Assembly (NCBI GenBank): GCA_036011305.1
Contig: DASCNA010000165.1
Coordinates: 1 to 36,839 of the forward strand
Length of the DNA stretch: 36,839 nt
Source: DASCNA01 sp036011305
GTDB taxonomy: Bacteria > Verrucomicrobiota > Lentisphaeria > Victivallales > GWF2-38-69
Direction of reading: 5' to 3'
Shown: positions 8,408 through 17,518 of the stretch, piece after piece
How the letters are laid out: each line of letters starts with the position of its first letter
Position numbering within the stretch: position 1 is the first letter of the stretch
Position numbers and translations under genes: made by a program
The notes under the pieces: model-generated
Told to the model about the DNA's origin: nothing
What the model saw: only the letters and a program-made list of their open reading frames with translations
The model's database searches: none

Positions 8408-9223
8408 TTATAAACCAGTTGGGATGTTAACAAATTCAGTTTCAATATTCAACTCTGCATTTATTTTCTCCATCACAGCAATTATTCCTGGTACTTCAGT
8501 TTTATAGTGGCCTGGAGCAATTATAGATAATCCATTCTCTTTTGCAGTGTAATAGGTTGAATGGCCAAACTCGCCCGTTATTAAACAGTCTAAACCGGCA
8601 TCGATTGCGCCTAATACTCCATCTGAACCTGCACCTCCTGAAATAATTCCAATTTTCTGAATAAGCCCCTTCTCAGAATTATCCATGATATAATTATGTT
8701 CAGATACAGTTTTTGAATATACATTAGAACAATTATTTTTAATCATTAAGCCTAACTTTGAGTCAAGATATTTATTTAATTCAGAAACAGAAACAGGTTC
8801 TTGCAGAGTTCCTTTTACTCCAATTTCCGTGTTCCCATATTGACAGAACATTTCTTTATCATTTAATCCCATCAGGTCAGCCAGTTTGGCATTATGCCCT
8901 ATTACAGGATGAGCATCTAACGGCAAGTGAGCTCCATATAGAGAAATATCATTTTTTATTAATGGATTAATTCTTGAGTAGTTATTCCCCGATATATATT
9001 TTAGATTTGATCCCCAACTTATTCCATGATGAACAAAAATAAAATCTGCATTTAACTTTTCAGCAATTTCAATCATCTCTATTGATGCATCAACACCAAA
9101 AATAATTTTTTTAACTTCAGAATTACCCTGTACCTGAAGTCCATTATTTGAGTGATCTTTCGCTATTAAATCTATTTCAAGTAAATTATCTAAATATTCT
9201 ACCAACTCATTTAACTGAATCAT
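8408..9223 (-). CDS. Nif3-like dinuclear metal center protein (YbgI/YqfO family)
   Basis: This 271-residue protein belongs to the Nif3 family, toroidal hexamers with a dinuclear metal site, often annotated as GTP cyclohydrolase I type 2 homologues; the true substrate is unsettled. Metal-binding motifs are FVHHGISWG near residue 63, GAHLPLDAHP near 97 with GHN, and the C-terminal GEFGHSTYYTA and APGHYKTE. The length fits the short form without the extra PII-like insert of YqfO. It follows holB by 22 bases in the same direction, so it probably ends a tmk-holB-nif3 transcript. Confidence 0.88.
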   Translation of the reverse strand: MIQLNELVEYLDNLLEIDLIAKDHSNNGLQVQGNSEVKKIIFGVDASIEMIEIAEKLNADFIFVHHGISWGSNLKYISGNNYSRINPLIKNDISLYGAHLPLDAHPVIGHNAKLADLMGLNDKEMFCQYGNTEIGVKGTLQEPVSVSELNKYLDSKLGLMIKNNCSNVYSKTVSEHNYIMDNSEKGLIQKIGIISGGAGSDGVLGAIDAGLDCLITGEFGHSTYYTAKENGLSIIAPGHYKTEVPGIIAVMEKINAELNIETEFVNIPTGL

Positions 9224-9245
9224 AAAAGCATCATCCTTAATAATT

Positions 9246-10292
9246 TTATTTCTTTATCAAATTTAAAACCAACTCGTAAATAGCCAACTCTTCTCTGACA
9301 TTCAATTTCATTATCTGTGTGAAATTTTCAACTTTTTTAAGATACTGCAAAGTTTTATCACCGATTATCTCACTACAGTTTTCCATTTCAGCCGATATAA
9401 TTTCAGGGTTACTGAGCTCATTATGTTTGACCCCTAAATTCATTTGATATAATTCAGCAAACCAGACATATATTCCGTTTATAAACCTATCTTTGTTCTT
9501 TATATAGTTTGATGAAACTTCAGCATCAAATTTCTGAGTTAATGCTTTCTTCAGACGGGGGTTCTGCTCACCTAATGTTATATATTTATCTCCCCATTTC
9601 AAAGCTATCTGTGATTCAGCATTTTTATAAATACCTGAAAATAATTCACACAAAACTTCAGAGTATTCATAAGCTTTAGTAATAGTTTTCTGTTTACACA
9701 AAACTATCTGCTTAAGAAGTTCAAAAAGATTCTCACATAAATCCAATTCATAACTACATTGGTTAGATATAAGTGAAATTGACTGACATCTTGAGATGAC
9801 AGTATGCAGCAGTGCATTGGGATTTTCTGTAACTAAAATAAAATAACTATTCTTTGGTGGTTCCTCTAAAGTTTTTAAAAATGCATTTTGAGCCTGAACC
9901 ATCATCCTATCAGCATCATATATTACCCCAACTTTTCTACCATTTGGATTTAAAGGGGACAGAAAAAACTTTGACTGAAACCATCGCATTGTATCAGGAT
10001 CGTCCTCATTATCACCAATGACTATTTTTCTTGATTTCGAAACAGGAGTGATTGTATACATATCAGGATAAACTTCATTGTCAACTTTCCTACAGACAGC
10101 ACACTCATCACAATAGGGAATTGAATCAGTTGTATTGTCACACAAGATAGTCTTTGCCAACCCAGTAGCAAATTTATTTCTTACATCATTATTATCGCCA
10201 TAAACCAGATAAGCATGAGCTAATCTATTTATTTTTTTTGCATTTAATACAGCAGATAAATTTTCAGAAAAACTGTTATTTAAAGATTCCAT
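9246..10292 (-). CDS. holB: DNA polymerase III delta' subunit
   Basis: This 348-residue AAA+ protein is the delta' clamp-loader subunit. Near the N-terminus it has RLAHAYLVYGD, where the P-loop would be; this Walker A is degenerate, as usual for delta'. A zinc module of four cysteines (C51, C61, C64, C67) follows, and then the sensor region with FLKTLEEPPKNSYFILVTE and SRCQ. The frame opens at a TTG at 10316; I chose the ATG at 10292, which begins MESLNNSF and overlaps the tmk end by 17 bases. The tmk-holB pairing is common in bacteria. The C-terminal third is poorly conserved, as in the family. Confidence 0.88.
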   Translation of the reverse strand: MESLNNSFSENLSAVLNAKKINRLAHAYLVYGDNNDVRNKFATGLAKTILCDNTTDSIPYCDECAVCRKVDNEVYPDMYTITPVSKSRKIVIGDNEDDPDTMRWFQSKFFLSPLNPNGRKVGVIYDADRMMVQAQNAFLKTLEEPPKNSYFILVTENPNALLHTVISRCQSISLISNQCSYELDLCENLFELLKQIVLCKQKTITKAYEYSEVLCELFSGIYKNAESQIALKWGDKYITLGEQNPRLKKALTQKFDAEVSSNYIKNKDRFINGIYVWFAELYQMNLGVKHNELSNPEIISAEMENCSEIIGDKTLQYLKKVENFTQIMKLNVREELAIYELVLNLIKK

Positions 10293-10920
10293 ATTCGCTC
10301 TGTATAATTGATACAATATTTGAATGTATTTTTCCTATTTCATCAGAAGCTGATACTACTCTGTAACGTTTTTTATTCTCTTCTGCCATAGTTAAAAAAG
10401 CTCTCCTAATTTTCTCATGAAAACCAATTTGCTGTTCTTCCCATCTATCTTTTGCTTCACCATTTTCTCTATCATCTGCCCTTTTTAGTCCCTTTGTAGG
10501 CGGAAGATCAAGAAGAAAAGTCAAGTCAGGGATAAGACCGGAAGTTGAAAAGTTATTTAAATATTCAATAACACTTTTACCAAGGCCTCTTCCAATTCCC
10601 TGGTATGCAGTAGAAGAATCTGCATATCTGTCACACAAAACAAACTTACCTTCCTTTAAAGCAGGCGTGATAACCTCATACACATGCTGTGCTCTTGCTG
10701 TTTGAAGCAGCAATGCTTCTGTTTGAACAGATAACTTACTATTTAAAGACGTATCCTTTAAAATATCTCTTAATTTTTCTCCGACTTTTGTTCCCCCGGG
10801 CTCTCTTGTACACACACAGTTATATCCATTTTTTTTTAACAAATCGTGAAGCAATTTAATCTGAGTAGTTTTACCTGAGCCGTCTGGCCCTTCAAAAGTA
10901 ATAAATTTTCCTTTTAGCAT
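10276..10920 (-). CDS. tmk: Thymidylate kinase
   Basis: This 214-residue enzyme phosphorylates dTMP to dTDP with ATP. The P-loop GPDGSGKTTQ spans residues 11-20; TREPGGT, the DRYADSSTAYQG segment with the DRY motif, and FLLDLPPTKGLKRADDR all match bacterial TMK. The lid region after DDR carries RWEEQQIGFHEK, the usual position for the E. coli-type lid. It is the first gene of the tmk-holB-nif3 group. No Shine-Dalgarno sequence is visible; the upstream bases are an AT-rich tract with repeated TTTTAAGTATTA. Confidence 0.95.
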   Translation of the reverse strand: MLKGKFITFEGPDGSGKTTQIKLLHDLLKKNGYNCVCTREPGGTKVGEKLRDILKDTSLNSKLSVQTEALLLQTARAQHVYEVITPALKEGKFVLCDRYADSSTAYQGIGRGLGKSVIEYLNNFSTSGLIPDLTFLLDLPPTKGLKRADDRENGEAKDRWEEQQIGFHEKIRRAFLTMAEENKKRYRVVSASDEIGKIHSNIVSIIQSEYGIFK

Positions 10921-10927
10921 AGATTAG

Positions 10928-11060
10928 TTTTAAGTATTAAGTTTTAGGTTTTAAGTATTATATTCGGAATTCCTGAAACATCATTTGTGTGTCAAGAACT
11001 TATCATTTCATATAATCTAGGTCAAATTATAAAAATTAAAATTTAACTCTTAAAACCTAA
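10928..11060. repeat. Direct and inverted short repeats in the tmk-purH gap
   Basis: TTTTAAGTATTA occurs twice (10928-10939 and 10949-10960), 21 bases apart. TTAGGTTTTAAG (10944-10955) has an exact inverted copy CTTAAAACCTAA at 11049-11060, so 117 bases are bounded by 12-base inverted arms. The inner sequence has no open frame of note. This could be a decayed miniature element or simply AT-rich chance similarity. Confidence 0.5.
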
Positions 11061-11160
11061 CACTAGTTTCTAATAAATATAAACATATTTTCTCTATTTT
11101 CGACCGATTCGATATATATATATTAATAGTACTTCAAATATTCAGTTTTATTTGTATTCT

Positions 11161-11313
11161 TTAGCTTTGATATGGTACTAATATTCTATTCTTTGAATTT
11201 TCGGAGGATATTGCTCTACTGGCTTCTATGAATTTCTTGACAAGAACCTTTATATAATAATTACCATCAGCAGATTTTTTGTACATCTGATCCCAGTTTG
11301 ACTTCTTTAATTT
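11161..11313 (-). pseudogene. Possible remnant of an unidentified protein gene
   Basis: In the 593-base gap between tmk and purH (10921-11513), the minus strand reads 50 codons from an upstream TGA to a TAA with a protein-like composition: it contains NWDQMYKKSADGNYYIKV, then VKKFIEASRAISSENSKN and ends ILVPYQS. An internal ATG would give about 38 residues. Nothing upstream continues the frame. I do not recognise the family. It may be the tail of a degraded gene or a chance frame. I see nothing else in the gap apart from the repeats at its left end. Confidence 0.3.
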
Positions 11314-11513
11314 TCATATTCGAAACCATTATAGTAGCATAATTTAAATCACTCTATAGGTTTCCTGGATTTACCGCTATTCTGCAATTCTACATAATTG
11401 ATAAATAATAAATAACCGAATTTTACTTAATGTTATTTTATATTAATTTTTAATTTGCTGATTATGTCGTAAATTATAAAAAGCAAGTGATTTGTCAATC
11501 AATTTGGAGATAT

Positions 11514-12644
11514 ATGAAAATGCCAGAAAACAAAACTATATCAAGAAAAAGTTATTTGAGCAAAAATGTCGGTTCATTTGATGATTCAATAGAAATTAAT
11601 GGTGTCAGTTACCAAAAAGTAGAAGATCTAAGATACGGGACAAACCCTCACCAGCCCGCAGCATATTATAAACCAGTTTCTGTTCATTCTCCGATTGGTG
11701 ATATGGAGATTTTAAAAACAGGCAAAAGCGGACTGTCACAAACAAATCTTGAAGATATTTCCTATGCATTAAATATAGTTAAATTTTTTAATATCCCGTC
11801 GTGTGCTGTAATGAAACATGTCAATCCAAGCGGAGCAGCAGTTTCCAGAAACAATGATTCCTTAAAAGATGTATATATAAAAGCAAGAGATTGTGACCCT
11901 CGTGCAGCATTTGGAAGTGCAGTAGCATTTAATGTTGAAGTGGATTCAGAAACTGCAGAAGAAATAATGAGTAATTTTGTTGAATGCGTTGTCGCTCCTT
12001 CTATAACAGATGAAGCTTTGGCAATATTTAATGATTCTGAAAGATTTAAGCTCAATAAACATATTCGAATACTGAAATGCGGTGATTTAAATAAACTTCC
12101 AAAATATGTTGGTGATTCAAACAAATCAAACCAGACAATTAAAGTACTGGCCGACGGTTCTCTGATTATAGCAGAACCGTTATTAACAAATATTAAAGGA
12201 ATAGAAGATTTATCTCCTGCGACTGCCGAAAACAAAGCTGTAGGACAGCAATCTTCAGAAATCTGCACAACAAAAGGTGAACTGGAAGATCTTCTTGCCG
12301 CATGGTATATCAATCTTAATGTCCGTTCTAACGGAGTGGTTATAATGAAAAACGGACAAACCCTAGCCGTCGGAACAGGCGAGCAGGATAGAGTCGGAGC
12401 TGTGGAGCAAGCTATTTGGAAATATGAACAAAAATATGAAGGTAAAGAGACAATTGAGAACTCAGTAATGTCAAGTGATGGTTTCTTCCCGTTTCCAGAT
12501 GCAGTTGAAGTAGCAGCCAAGGCAGGAGTAAAAGCAATAATATCACCTGCCGGTTCACTAAAAGATGCTACAGTAATAAAAAGAGCCAATGAACTTGGTG
12601 TAGCACTTGTTCATGCACCCGAAAGAGTATTCTCTCATCATTGA
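11514..12644 (+). CDS. purH: AICAR transformylase, stand-alone PurH-type domain
   Basis: This 376-residue protein is the folate-dependent AICAR transformylase, which formylates AICAR to FAICAR late in purine synthesis. It has LRYGTNPHQPAAYY near residue 40, the catalytic VMKHVNPSGAA segment (Lys-His), RDCDPRAAFGSAVAFN, and near the end RSNGVVIMKNGQTLAVGTGEQDR split over the substrate site. The IMP cyclohydrolase domain found in ordinary PurH (about 520 residues) is missing, so cyclisation needs another protein. A GTG at 11487 opens the frame, but GGAG at 11506-11509 points to ATG 11514 (spacing 4) or ATG 11520 (spacing 10). A recD2 gene and purQ follow on the same strand, with a terminator directly after purH. 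Confidence 0.88.
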   Translation: MKMPENKTISRKSYLSKNVGSFDDSIEINGVSYQKVEDLRYGTNPHQPAAYYKPVSVHSPIGDMEILKTGKSGLSQTNLEDISYALNIVKFFNIPSCAVMKHVNPSGAAVSRNNDSLKDVYIKARDCDPRAAFGSAVAFNVEVDSETAEEIMSNFVECVVAPSITDEALAIFNDSERFKLNKHIRILKCGDLNKLPKYVGDSNKSNQTIKVLADGSLIIAEPLLTNIKGIEDLSPATAENKAVGQQSSEICTTKGELEDLLAAWYINLNVRSNGVVIMKNGQTLAVGTGEQDRVGAVEQAIWKYEQKYEGKETIENSVMSSDGFFPFPDAVEVAAKAGVKAIISPAGSLKDATVIKRANELGVALVHAPERVFSHH

Positions 12645-12749
12645 TCAGTTGACAGCAAAGATGTTTCTTATCTAATGAAGAGGTCAAAACTCTACAATAA
12701 TAAAACATCAAAATAATATTAGGTTTTATTTAAAATTTACTTATTATAT

Positions 12750-12777
12750 AATATCATTCTTAGGAATGATATTTTTT
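12750..12777 (+). terminator. Rho-independent terminator after purH
   Basis: A 10-base-pair stem (AATATCATTC with GAATGATATT) with loop TTAG is followed by T residues through 12777. It lies 105 bases after the purH stop and 22 bases before the recD2 ATG, so recD2 would need a promoter overlapping or following it. Confidence 0.75.
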
Positions 12778-12799
12778 ATATATACTCAAAATCTGATTT

Positions 12800-14986
12800 A
12801 TGGATAATTCAACGGACTCTAAACTAGAAAAGGAAGAAATTTCAGGAGAAATATACAAGATATTGTATGTCAATGATGATGAAACTTATTCAGTAATCAA
12901 AATCAGAGATGGCAATAATAAATCTCAAACACTCACAGGGCCGCTTGGAGGAGCTTTTGAAGGTCAGGGTATCAGAGCAAAAGGAAACTGGGAAGAACAT
13001 CCAGATTACGGACCCCAATTCAAAGTTATAAATTTTCAATTCACCTTACCAGCAACAGCTTCAGGAATTGAAAAATACCTTGCATCAGGATTAATCCCAG
13101 GAATCGGTTCAAAACGTGCTAAACTGATCGTTTCACATTTTCATGAAGATACCCTGAATATACTTAACAATTACTCGGCAAGACTGCTTCAAATCCCAGG
13201 ACTCGGCAAGAAAACGGTTGAATCAATTCGAACGTCATGGAAAGAACAGGCAGCTAAAAGAGAAATAATGATATACTTTCAAAGTATTGGAATTAGCTTA
13301 ACCTACTATCAAAAAATATATAAAATCCTTGGTGATCATTCTTTAAATATTGTTAAAAATAATCCGTATTTACTTGCTGATAAAATTAGTGGTATTGGTT
13401 TTTCAAAAGCAGATATGATTGCCGAAAATATAGGGATAAATCATAATGATGATAAACGTCTTATTGCAGGTGTAAAGTACAGTTTAAACCAGCTGGCACA
13501 GTCAGGTCACGTATGCTATCCACTTAATAATTTTATTTCATATAATGCTGAATTGCTGGATATTGATTTGGCTAGCAGCAAGAACAGCATCCAACTGGCC
13601 AAGGGGAAAGAATTGATTAGCACAGAAAGTATAATTTCCAATGATGTGAATGAAGAATTTATATATGATCGACAATTGTATATTTCAGAAGTAGTTTTAA
13701 GTCAGATCATTAAACATTTATCTGCAGTATCTGGACATAAAGGACAATTTATATCCAAACTCAAGTGTAAATCAGGAAATAAAATTAAATTTAATAAGGA
13801 ACAGCTTGATGCTATAGACAAATGCTCTGTGCAGGCATTATCAATTATTACCGGTGGCCCAGGCGTTGGAAAAACGACAATAATTGGGGAAATTATACGT
13901 AGATCTCTAGAACTTAAATTAAAAATTGCTATAGCAGCTCCAACAGGAAGAGCTGCTAAACGCATTCATGAATCTACAAATTTTGCTGCATCAACAATTC
14001 ACCGTTTGCTCAAGTGGGATCCTATTAATAAAACATTTGTTCATAATCATAAAAATAAACTAGAAATAGATCTTCTTGTTGTTGATGAAGTATCTATGCT
14101 GGATCTTAATCTAGCATACAGTCTGTTTAAAGCGGTAAAAAACGGTACAACTGTAATTCTTGTAGGCGACGTAGATCAACTGCCCTCTGTTGGACCAGGT
14201 AATGTTTTAAGTGATATTATTAAATCCAACATCTGCCCTGTTACTCACTTAACCAATATCTATCGCCAGAACTCAAATAGTCAAATCATACCTACTGCAC
14301 ACTCTGTGAACAGAGGACAAATGATAAATTTGAATAATGATAAGAGAGATAAATACCGAGATTTTTACTGGATAGAACAGGATGATCCAGAAAAAGTATC
14401 AAAATTAATTTTAAAAATGATTGTGGAAAGAATACCTAATCGTTTCAGATTTAATCCATTCAGAGATATTCAAATCTTAACACCGATGATTAAAGGCATT
14501 TGCGGGACGACATCTCTTAATGAAAAACTTCAATCAGCCTTAAATAATTTGAAAATTGAAACAGTAAACTGTTCAAACAAATTTTTTAAAGTCGGTGATA
14601 AAGTTATGCAGATAGCGAATAATTATGATAAAAATATTTTTAATGGAGACATTGGTTACATTTCTGAAATAAGTATAGAAAACAAAAAAATTCATGTAAA
14701 CTTTGACTCAAATATTATCGAGTATGAATTTTTTGAATCAGATCAACTGACACTTGCCTATGCAATTACAATTCATAAATCACAGGGAAGTGAATTCCCG
14801 GTAGTAATTATTCCATTTTTAACTTCGCACTATATTATGCTTAAGCGTAATTTGTTATATACAGCCATAACGAGGGCAAAAAAACTATTAATAATTGTCG
14901 GCTCGAAAAAAGCTTTACAGATAGCTATAAACAATTATCAAACTGCATTAAGGCATTCTGGTTTGCTGTATAGATTAAACAATTAA
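12800..14986 (+). CDS. recD2: ATP-dependent RecD2-type DNA helicase
   Basis: This 728-residue protein is a RecD2 (RecD-like, SF1B) 5'-3' helicase, acting in DNA repair apart from RecBCD. The N-terminal part has an OB-like region and tandem helix-hairpin-helix motifs (IPGIGSKRAKLI near 99, IPGLGKKTVESI near 133). The motor has Walker A GGPGVGKTT near 352, APTGRAAKR (motif Ia), VVDEVSML (Walker B, near 428), GDVDQLPSVGPG (motif III) and AITIHKSQGSEF (near 655) with TAITRAKK in the C-terminal RecA-like domain. Length and order match RecD2. The ATG has no clear Shine-Dalgarno sequence. It lies between two purine genes without evident functional link. Confidence 0.93.
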   Translation: MDNSTDSKLEKEEISGEIYKILYVNDDETYSVIKIRDGNNKSQTLTGPLGGAFEGQGIRAKGNWEEHPDYGPQFKVINFQFTLPATASGIEKYLASGLIPGIGSKRAKLIVSHFHEDTLNILNNYSARLLQIPGLGKKTVESIRTSWKEQAAKREIMIYFQSIGISLTYYQKIYKILGDHSLNIVKNNPYLLADKISGIGFSKADMIAENIGINHNDDKRLIAGVKYSLNQLAQSGHVCYPLNNFISYNAELLDIDLASSKNSIQLAKGKELISTESIISNDVNEEFIYDRQLYISEVVLSQIIKHLSAVSGHKGQFISKLKCKSGNKIKFNKEQLDAIDKCSVQALSIITGGPGVGKTTIIGEIIRRSLELKLKIAIAAPTGRAAKRIHESTNFAASTIHRLLKWDPINKTFVHNHKNKLEIDLLVVDEVSMLDLNLAYSLFKAVKNGTTVILVGDVDQLPSVGPGNVLSDIIKSNICPVTHLTNIYRQNSNSQIIPTAHSVNRGQMINLNNDKRDKYRDFYWIEQDDPEKVSKLILKMIVERIPNRFRFNPFRDIQILTPMIKGICGTTSLNEKLQSALNNLKIETVNCSNKFFKVGDKVMQIANNYDKNIFNGDIGYISEISIENKKIHVNFDSNIIEYEFFESDQLTLAYAITIHKSQGSEFPVVIIPFLTSHYIMLKRNLLYTAITRAKKLLIIVGSKKALQIAINNYQTALRHSGLLYRLNN

Positions 14987-15112
14987 TAGTAATATCCCAA
15001 AATATAAAATATATAGAATTTAAAATTAATTTATTATTTACTTAATCTGTTTTCTGCATGTATATTACTCAAAGCTCAACAAATTAATTATTTAAATGGC
15101 ATAGAATATATT

Positions 15113-15913
15113 ATGAAAGCAAAAGCATTAATAATTACCGGATTTGGACTCAACTGTGAAAAAGAAACTAAAGCAGCTTTTGATTATTGTGGAGCTGAAG
15201 TAAGTTTAGTTCACTTAAATGACATTCTAAATAATAAAATTTCCATAAATAATTTTCATGTACTAAGCTTTATTGGAGGATTTTCTTTTGGTGACCATAT
15301 TGGCGCCGGAACAGTTTTTGCCAACCGTATCAAATACAGCCTTACTGAAGAACTAATTGAATTTATAAACAAAGGAAAGCTAATAATTGGTATATGCAAT
15401 GGATTTCAGACACTAACCAGATTAGGAATACTTCCTGATTTCAAAGGGACACAACTGCCTAAGCAATCTATAGCTCTTGACTGGAATGACAGCGGTGTAT
15501 TTAGGGATGACTGGGTTAACTTAAAAGTAGAAGAAAAATGTCCGTGTGTATTTACAAAAGGCATTAAGAATTTAGAAGTTCCTATTAGGCACGGTGAAGG
15601 CAAATTTGTTGCAAATGAAGAAACAATAAACTTTATTGAAAACAATAATTTGGTTGCCTTGCGTTACGCTGATAATAATTTTGTTCCTACAGGAGAATTT
15701 CCATATAATCCAAATGGATCAATAAACAATATAGCAGGTATCTGCAATACTACTGGCAGAATATTTGGTTTAATGCCTCATCCTGAAGCATTTTTGTCTC
15801 CATATAATCATCCAAACTGGATCAGACAAAAAGAATCAGGAAACCTTCCAAAAGAAGGACAAGGTGTTCAAATCTTTAGAAATGCAGTCACTTTTATTGA
15901 AGAAAATCTTTGA
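15113..15913 (+). CDS. purQ: Phosphoribosylformylglycinamidine synthase glutaminase subunit
   Basis: This 266-residue class I glutamine amidotransferase matches PurQ, which releases ammonia for FGAM synthase (PurL with PurS). The nucleophile is the Cys of GICNGFQTL near residue 95, and the His-Glu pair is in MPHPEAF near 223-225. Other signatures are SFIGGFSFGDHIGAG and VPIRHGEGKF. At 266 residues it resembles the longer PurQ form of about 260-270 residues rather than the 225-residue Bacillus form. No purL or purS is in the window. No Shine-Dalgarno sequence is seen before the ATG. Confidence 0.9.
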   Translation: MKAKALIITGFGLNCEKETKAAFDYCGAEVSLVHLNDILNNKISINNFHVLSFIGGFSFGDHIGAGTVFANRIKYSLTEELIEFINKGKLIIGICNGFQTLTRLGILPDFKGTQLPKQSIALDWNDSGVFRDDWVNLKVEEKCPCVFTKGIKNLEVPIRHGEGKFVANEETINFIENNNLVALRYADNNFVPTGEFPYNPNGSINNIAGICNTTGRIFGLMPHPEAFLSPYNHPNWIRQKESGNLPKEGQGVQIFRNAVTFIEENL

Positions 15914-16025
15914 TTTTTACTCAATAGGCCAAATTTACCAACAGCTATAAAGATGTAATTAATTCACTTCTATATTAGAATTACTTAATAGTATAAATAT
16001 TATTAGTTCTAGTGGAAAATTAATT

Positions 16026-17486
16026 ATGTCACCACATTCGCCTGAAATTCTGGCAAATTATAAACACCCTAAGGCTCTATACTATCTTTCCGTGGGTCAG
16101 GGAGTTATTTCAATATGAAGCGGTTTTACGTGGTCACTTTTTGTTATATACCTAACAAGTGAATTAAAATTAGATCAGACTTATACTTATAATATTTTTG
16201 CAGCCGGTACAGCAATGCTAGGTGTTGTGGGACTTTTATGTGGATACCTTGCACAAAAAACGGGCTATATTAAATCTCTTTTTGCAGGTATGATTTTGAG
16301 AATAATAGCTTTTGCTTTGTTGAGCATTCCTACACTCTATACAGTAAAGTGGAGTCTGGCTTTTTTTGCAGTGGGTCAAGGATTTTCTTATACTGCATAT
16401 TTGCTTGTATTGGGAAGAGTTTATGCAAAAAATGATCTAAGACGTGATAGCGGCTTTACATTTTCAACGTTTATTATGAATATTGGATTTCTTATTTCCG
16501 GTGTTGCAGGATTTTTAATACTTCATGTCAATTACTCTGTAACTTTCTTAATAGCAGGATTCACATTACTGGGAGGAACAGCTATTTATCTATTCGGTCT
16601 AAAACATATCAAACCTCATCCCACTCAAACTCTCACACCAGAATTGAAAACGAGTAAAACGATACACTGGCTTATATTAACTATATGTTCAATTATTATG
16701 CTTCCATTAGTTTATCTCTCATTAAAAAATCTCGAAGTAGCCAATGCTCTTATTATATGGAGTAGTATAGGCGCAACCATTTTCTGGATATACATAACAA
16801 TTAAAAGTAAATCCAGTTCACGAAATCCATTAATTGTACTATTAATTCTATGCGGTGTACAAATTATCTGGAACGGACTGCACTATTGTGAATCTTCGTC
16901 GTTAATTATTTTTATCAAAAATAATATTAATAAAAAACTTTTTGGCTACTTTATTCCAGCCAGTTCATATTCTATAGATATAAATACAATTTATACACTG
17001 ATACTAACTGCATTTTTCTCATTTTTCTGGTTATATTTAGCACGAAAGAAGAAAAATCCGTCAATCCCAGGAAAACTTACATTCGGAATGCTTTCAATAG
17101 GTATTGGTTGGGGGATATTAGCTATTATTACACGTAATAACCCGAGTCAGCTTTCTTCAATTTGGTGGGTAATCCTAGCGTACTTTCCTATTATTGTTTC
17201 TGGTGCTATTTTATATCCAATTGGAAATGCAATGATTGGAAAATACACTCCAGTAAAATGGGAGGGACCTATGATGGCAACATTCCAATTGTATACAATG
17301 GGTACAGGATTACTTTTGGGAAGTAAATTTGCTGATCTTACTGCATTTTCAGCTAAAACCTCTCTAACTGCCTCCAATTTCATATTCAGCAGGGGATTTG
17401 CCTGGATAGCTCTAGTAGGTTTAGCTACAGGTATCGCCATGCTTATCGCACTTAAATGGATGAAAAAGATGATAAAATCAACATAA
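16026..17486 (+). pseudogene. POT/PTR-family peptide transporter interrupted by an in-frame TGA
   Basis: The frame from ATG 16026 encodes a proton-dependent oligopeptide transporter (MFS superfamily). POT-like stretches include DLRRDSGFTFSTFIMNIGF near residue 140, FIPASSYSIDINTIYTL, and KYTPVKWEGPMMATF near the end. About twelve hydrophobic segments are visible. Codon 31 (16116-16118) is TGA: the sequence reads LSVGQGVISI, stop, then SGFTWSLFVIYLTSELKL, which is plainly the rest of the first helix and loop. After the TGA the first possible start is ATG 16215, which would remove helix 1 (a 423-residue product). TGA ends other genes here, so code reassignment is unlikely. A recent nonsense mutation, readthrough or a sequence error are the options. 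It lies after purQ and is convergent with the epimerase gene. Confidence 0.75.
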
Positions 17487-17518
17487 TTTCTACATAACTT
17501 TTATGATCCGAGAAATAT

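Noticed and set aside
11762..12589. A 275-codon open frame on the minus strand inside purH
   Set aside because: It lies entirely opposite the well-supported purH, has serine-rich shadow composition and no family motif.
16116..16118. TGA read as tryptophan or selenocysteine
   Set aside because: TGA ends several intact genes here, so reassignment is unlikely, and no selenocysteine hairpin is seen just after it; kept only as a readthrough possibility.
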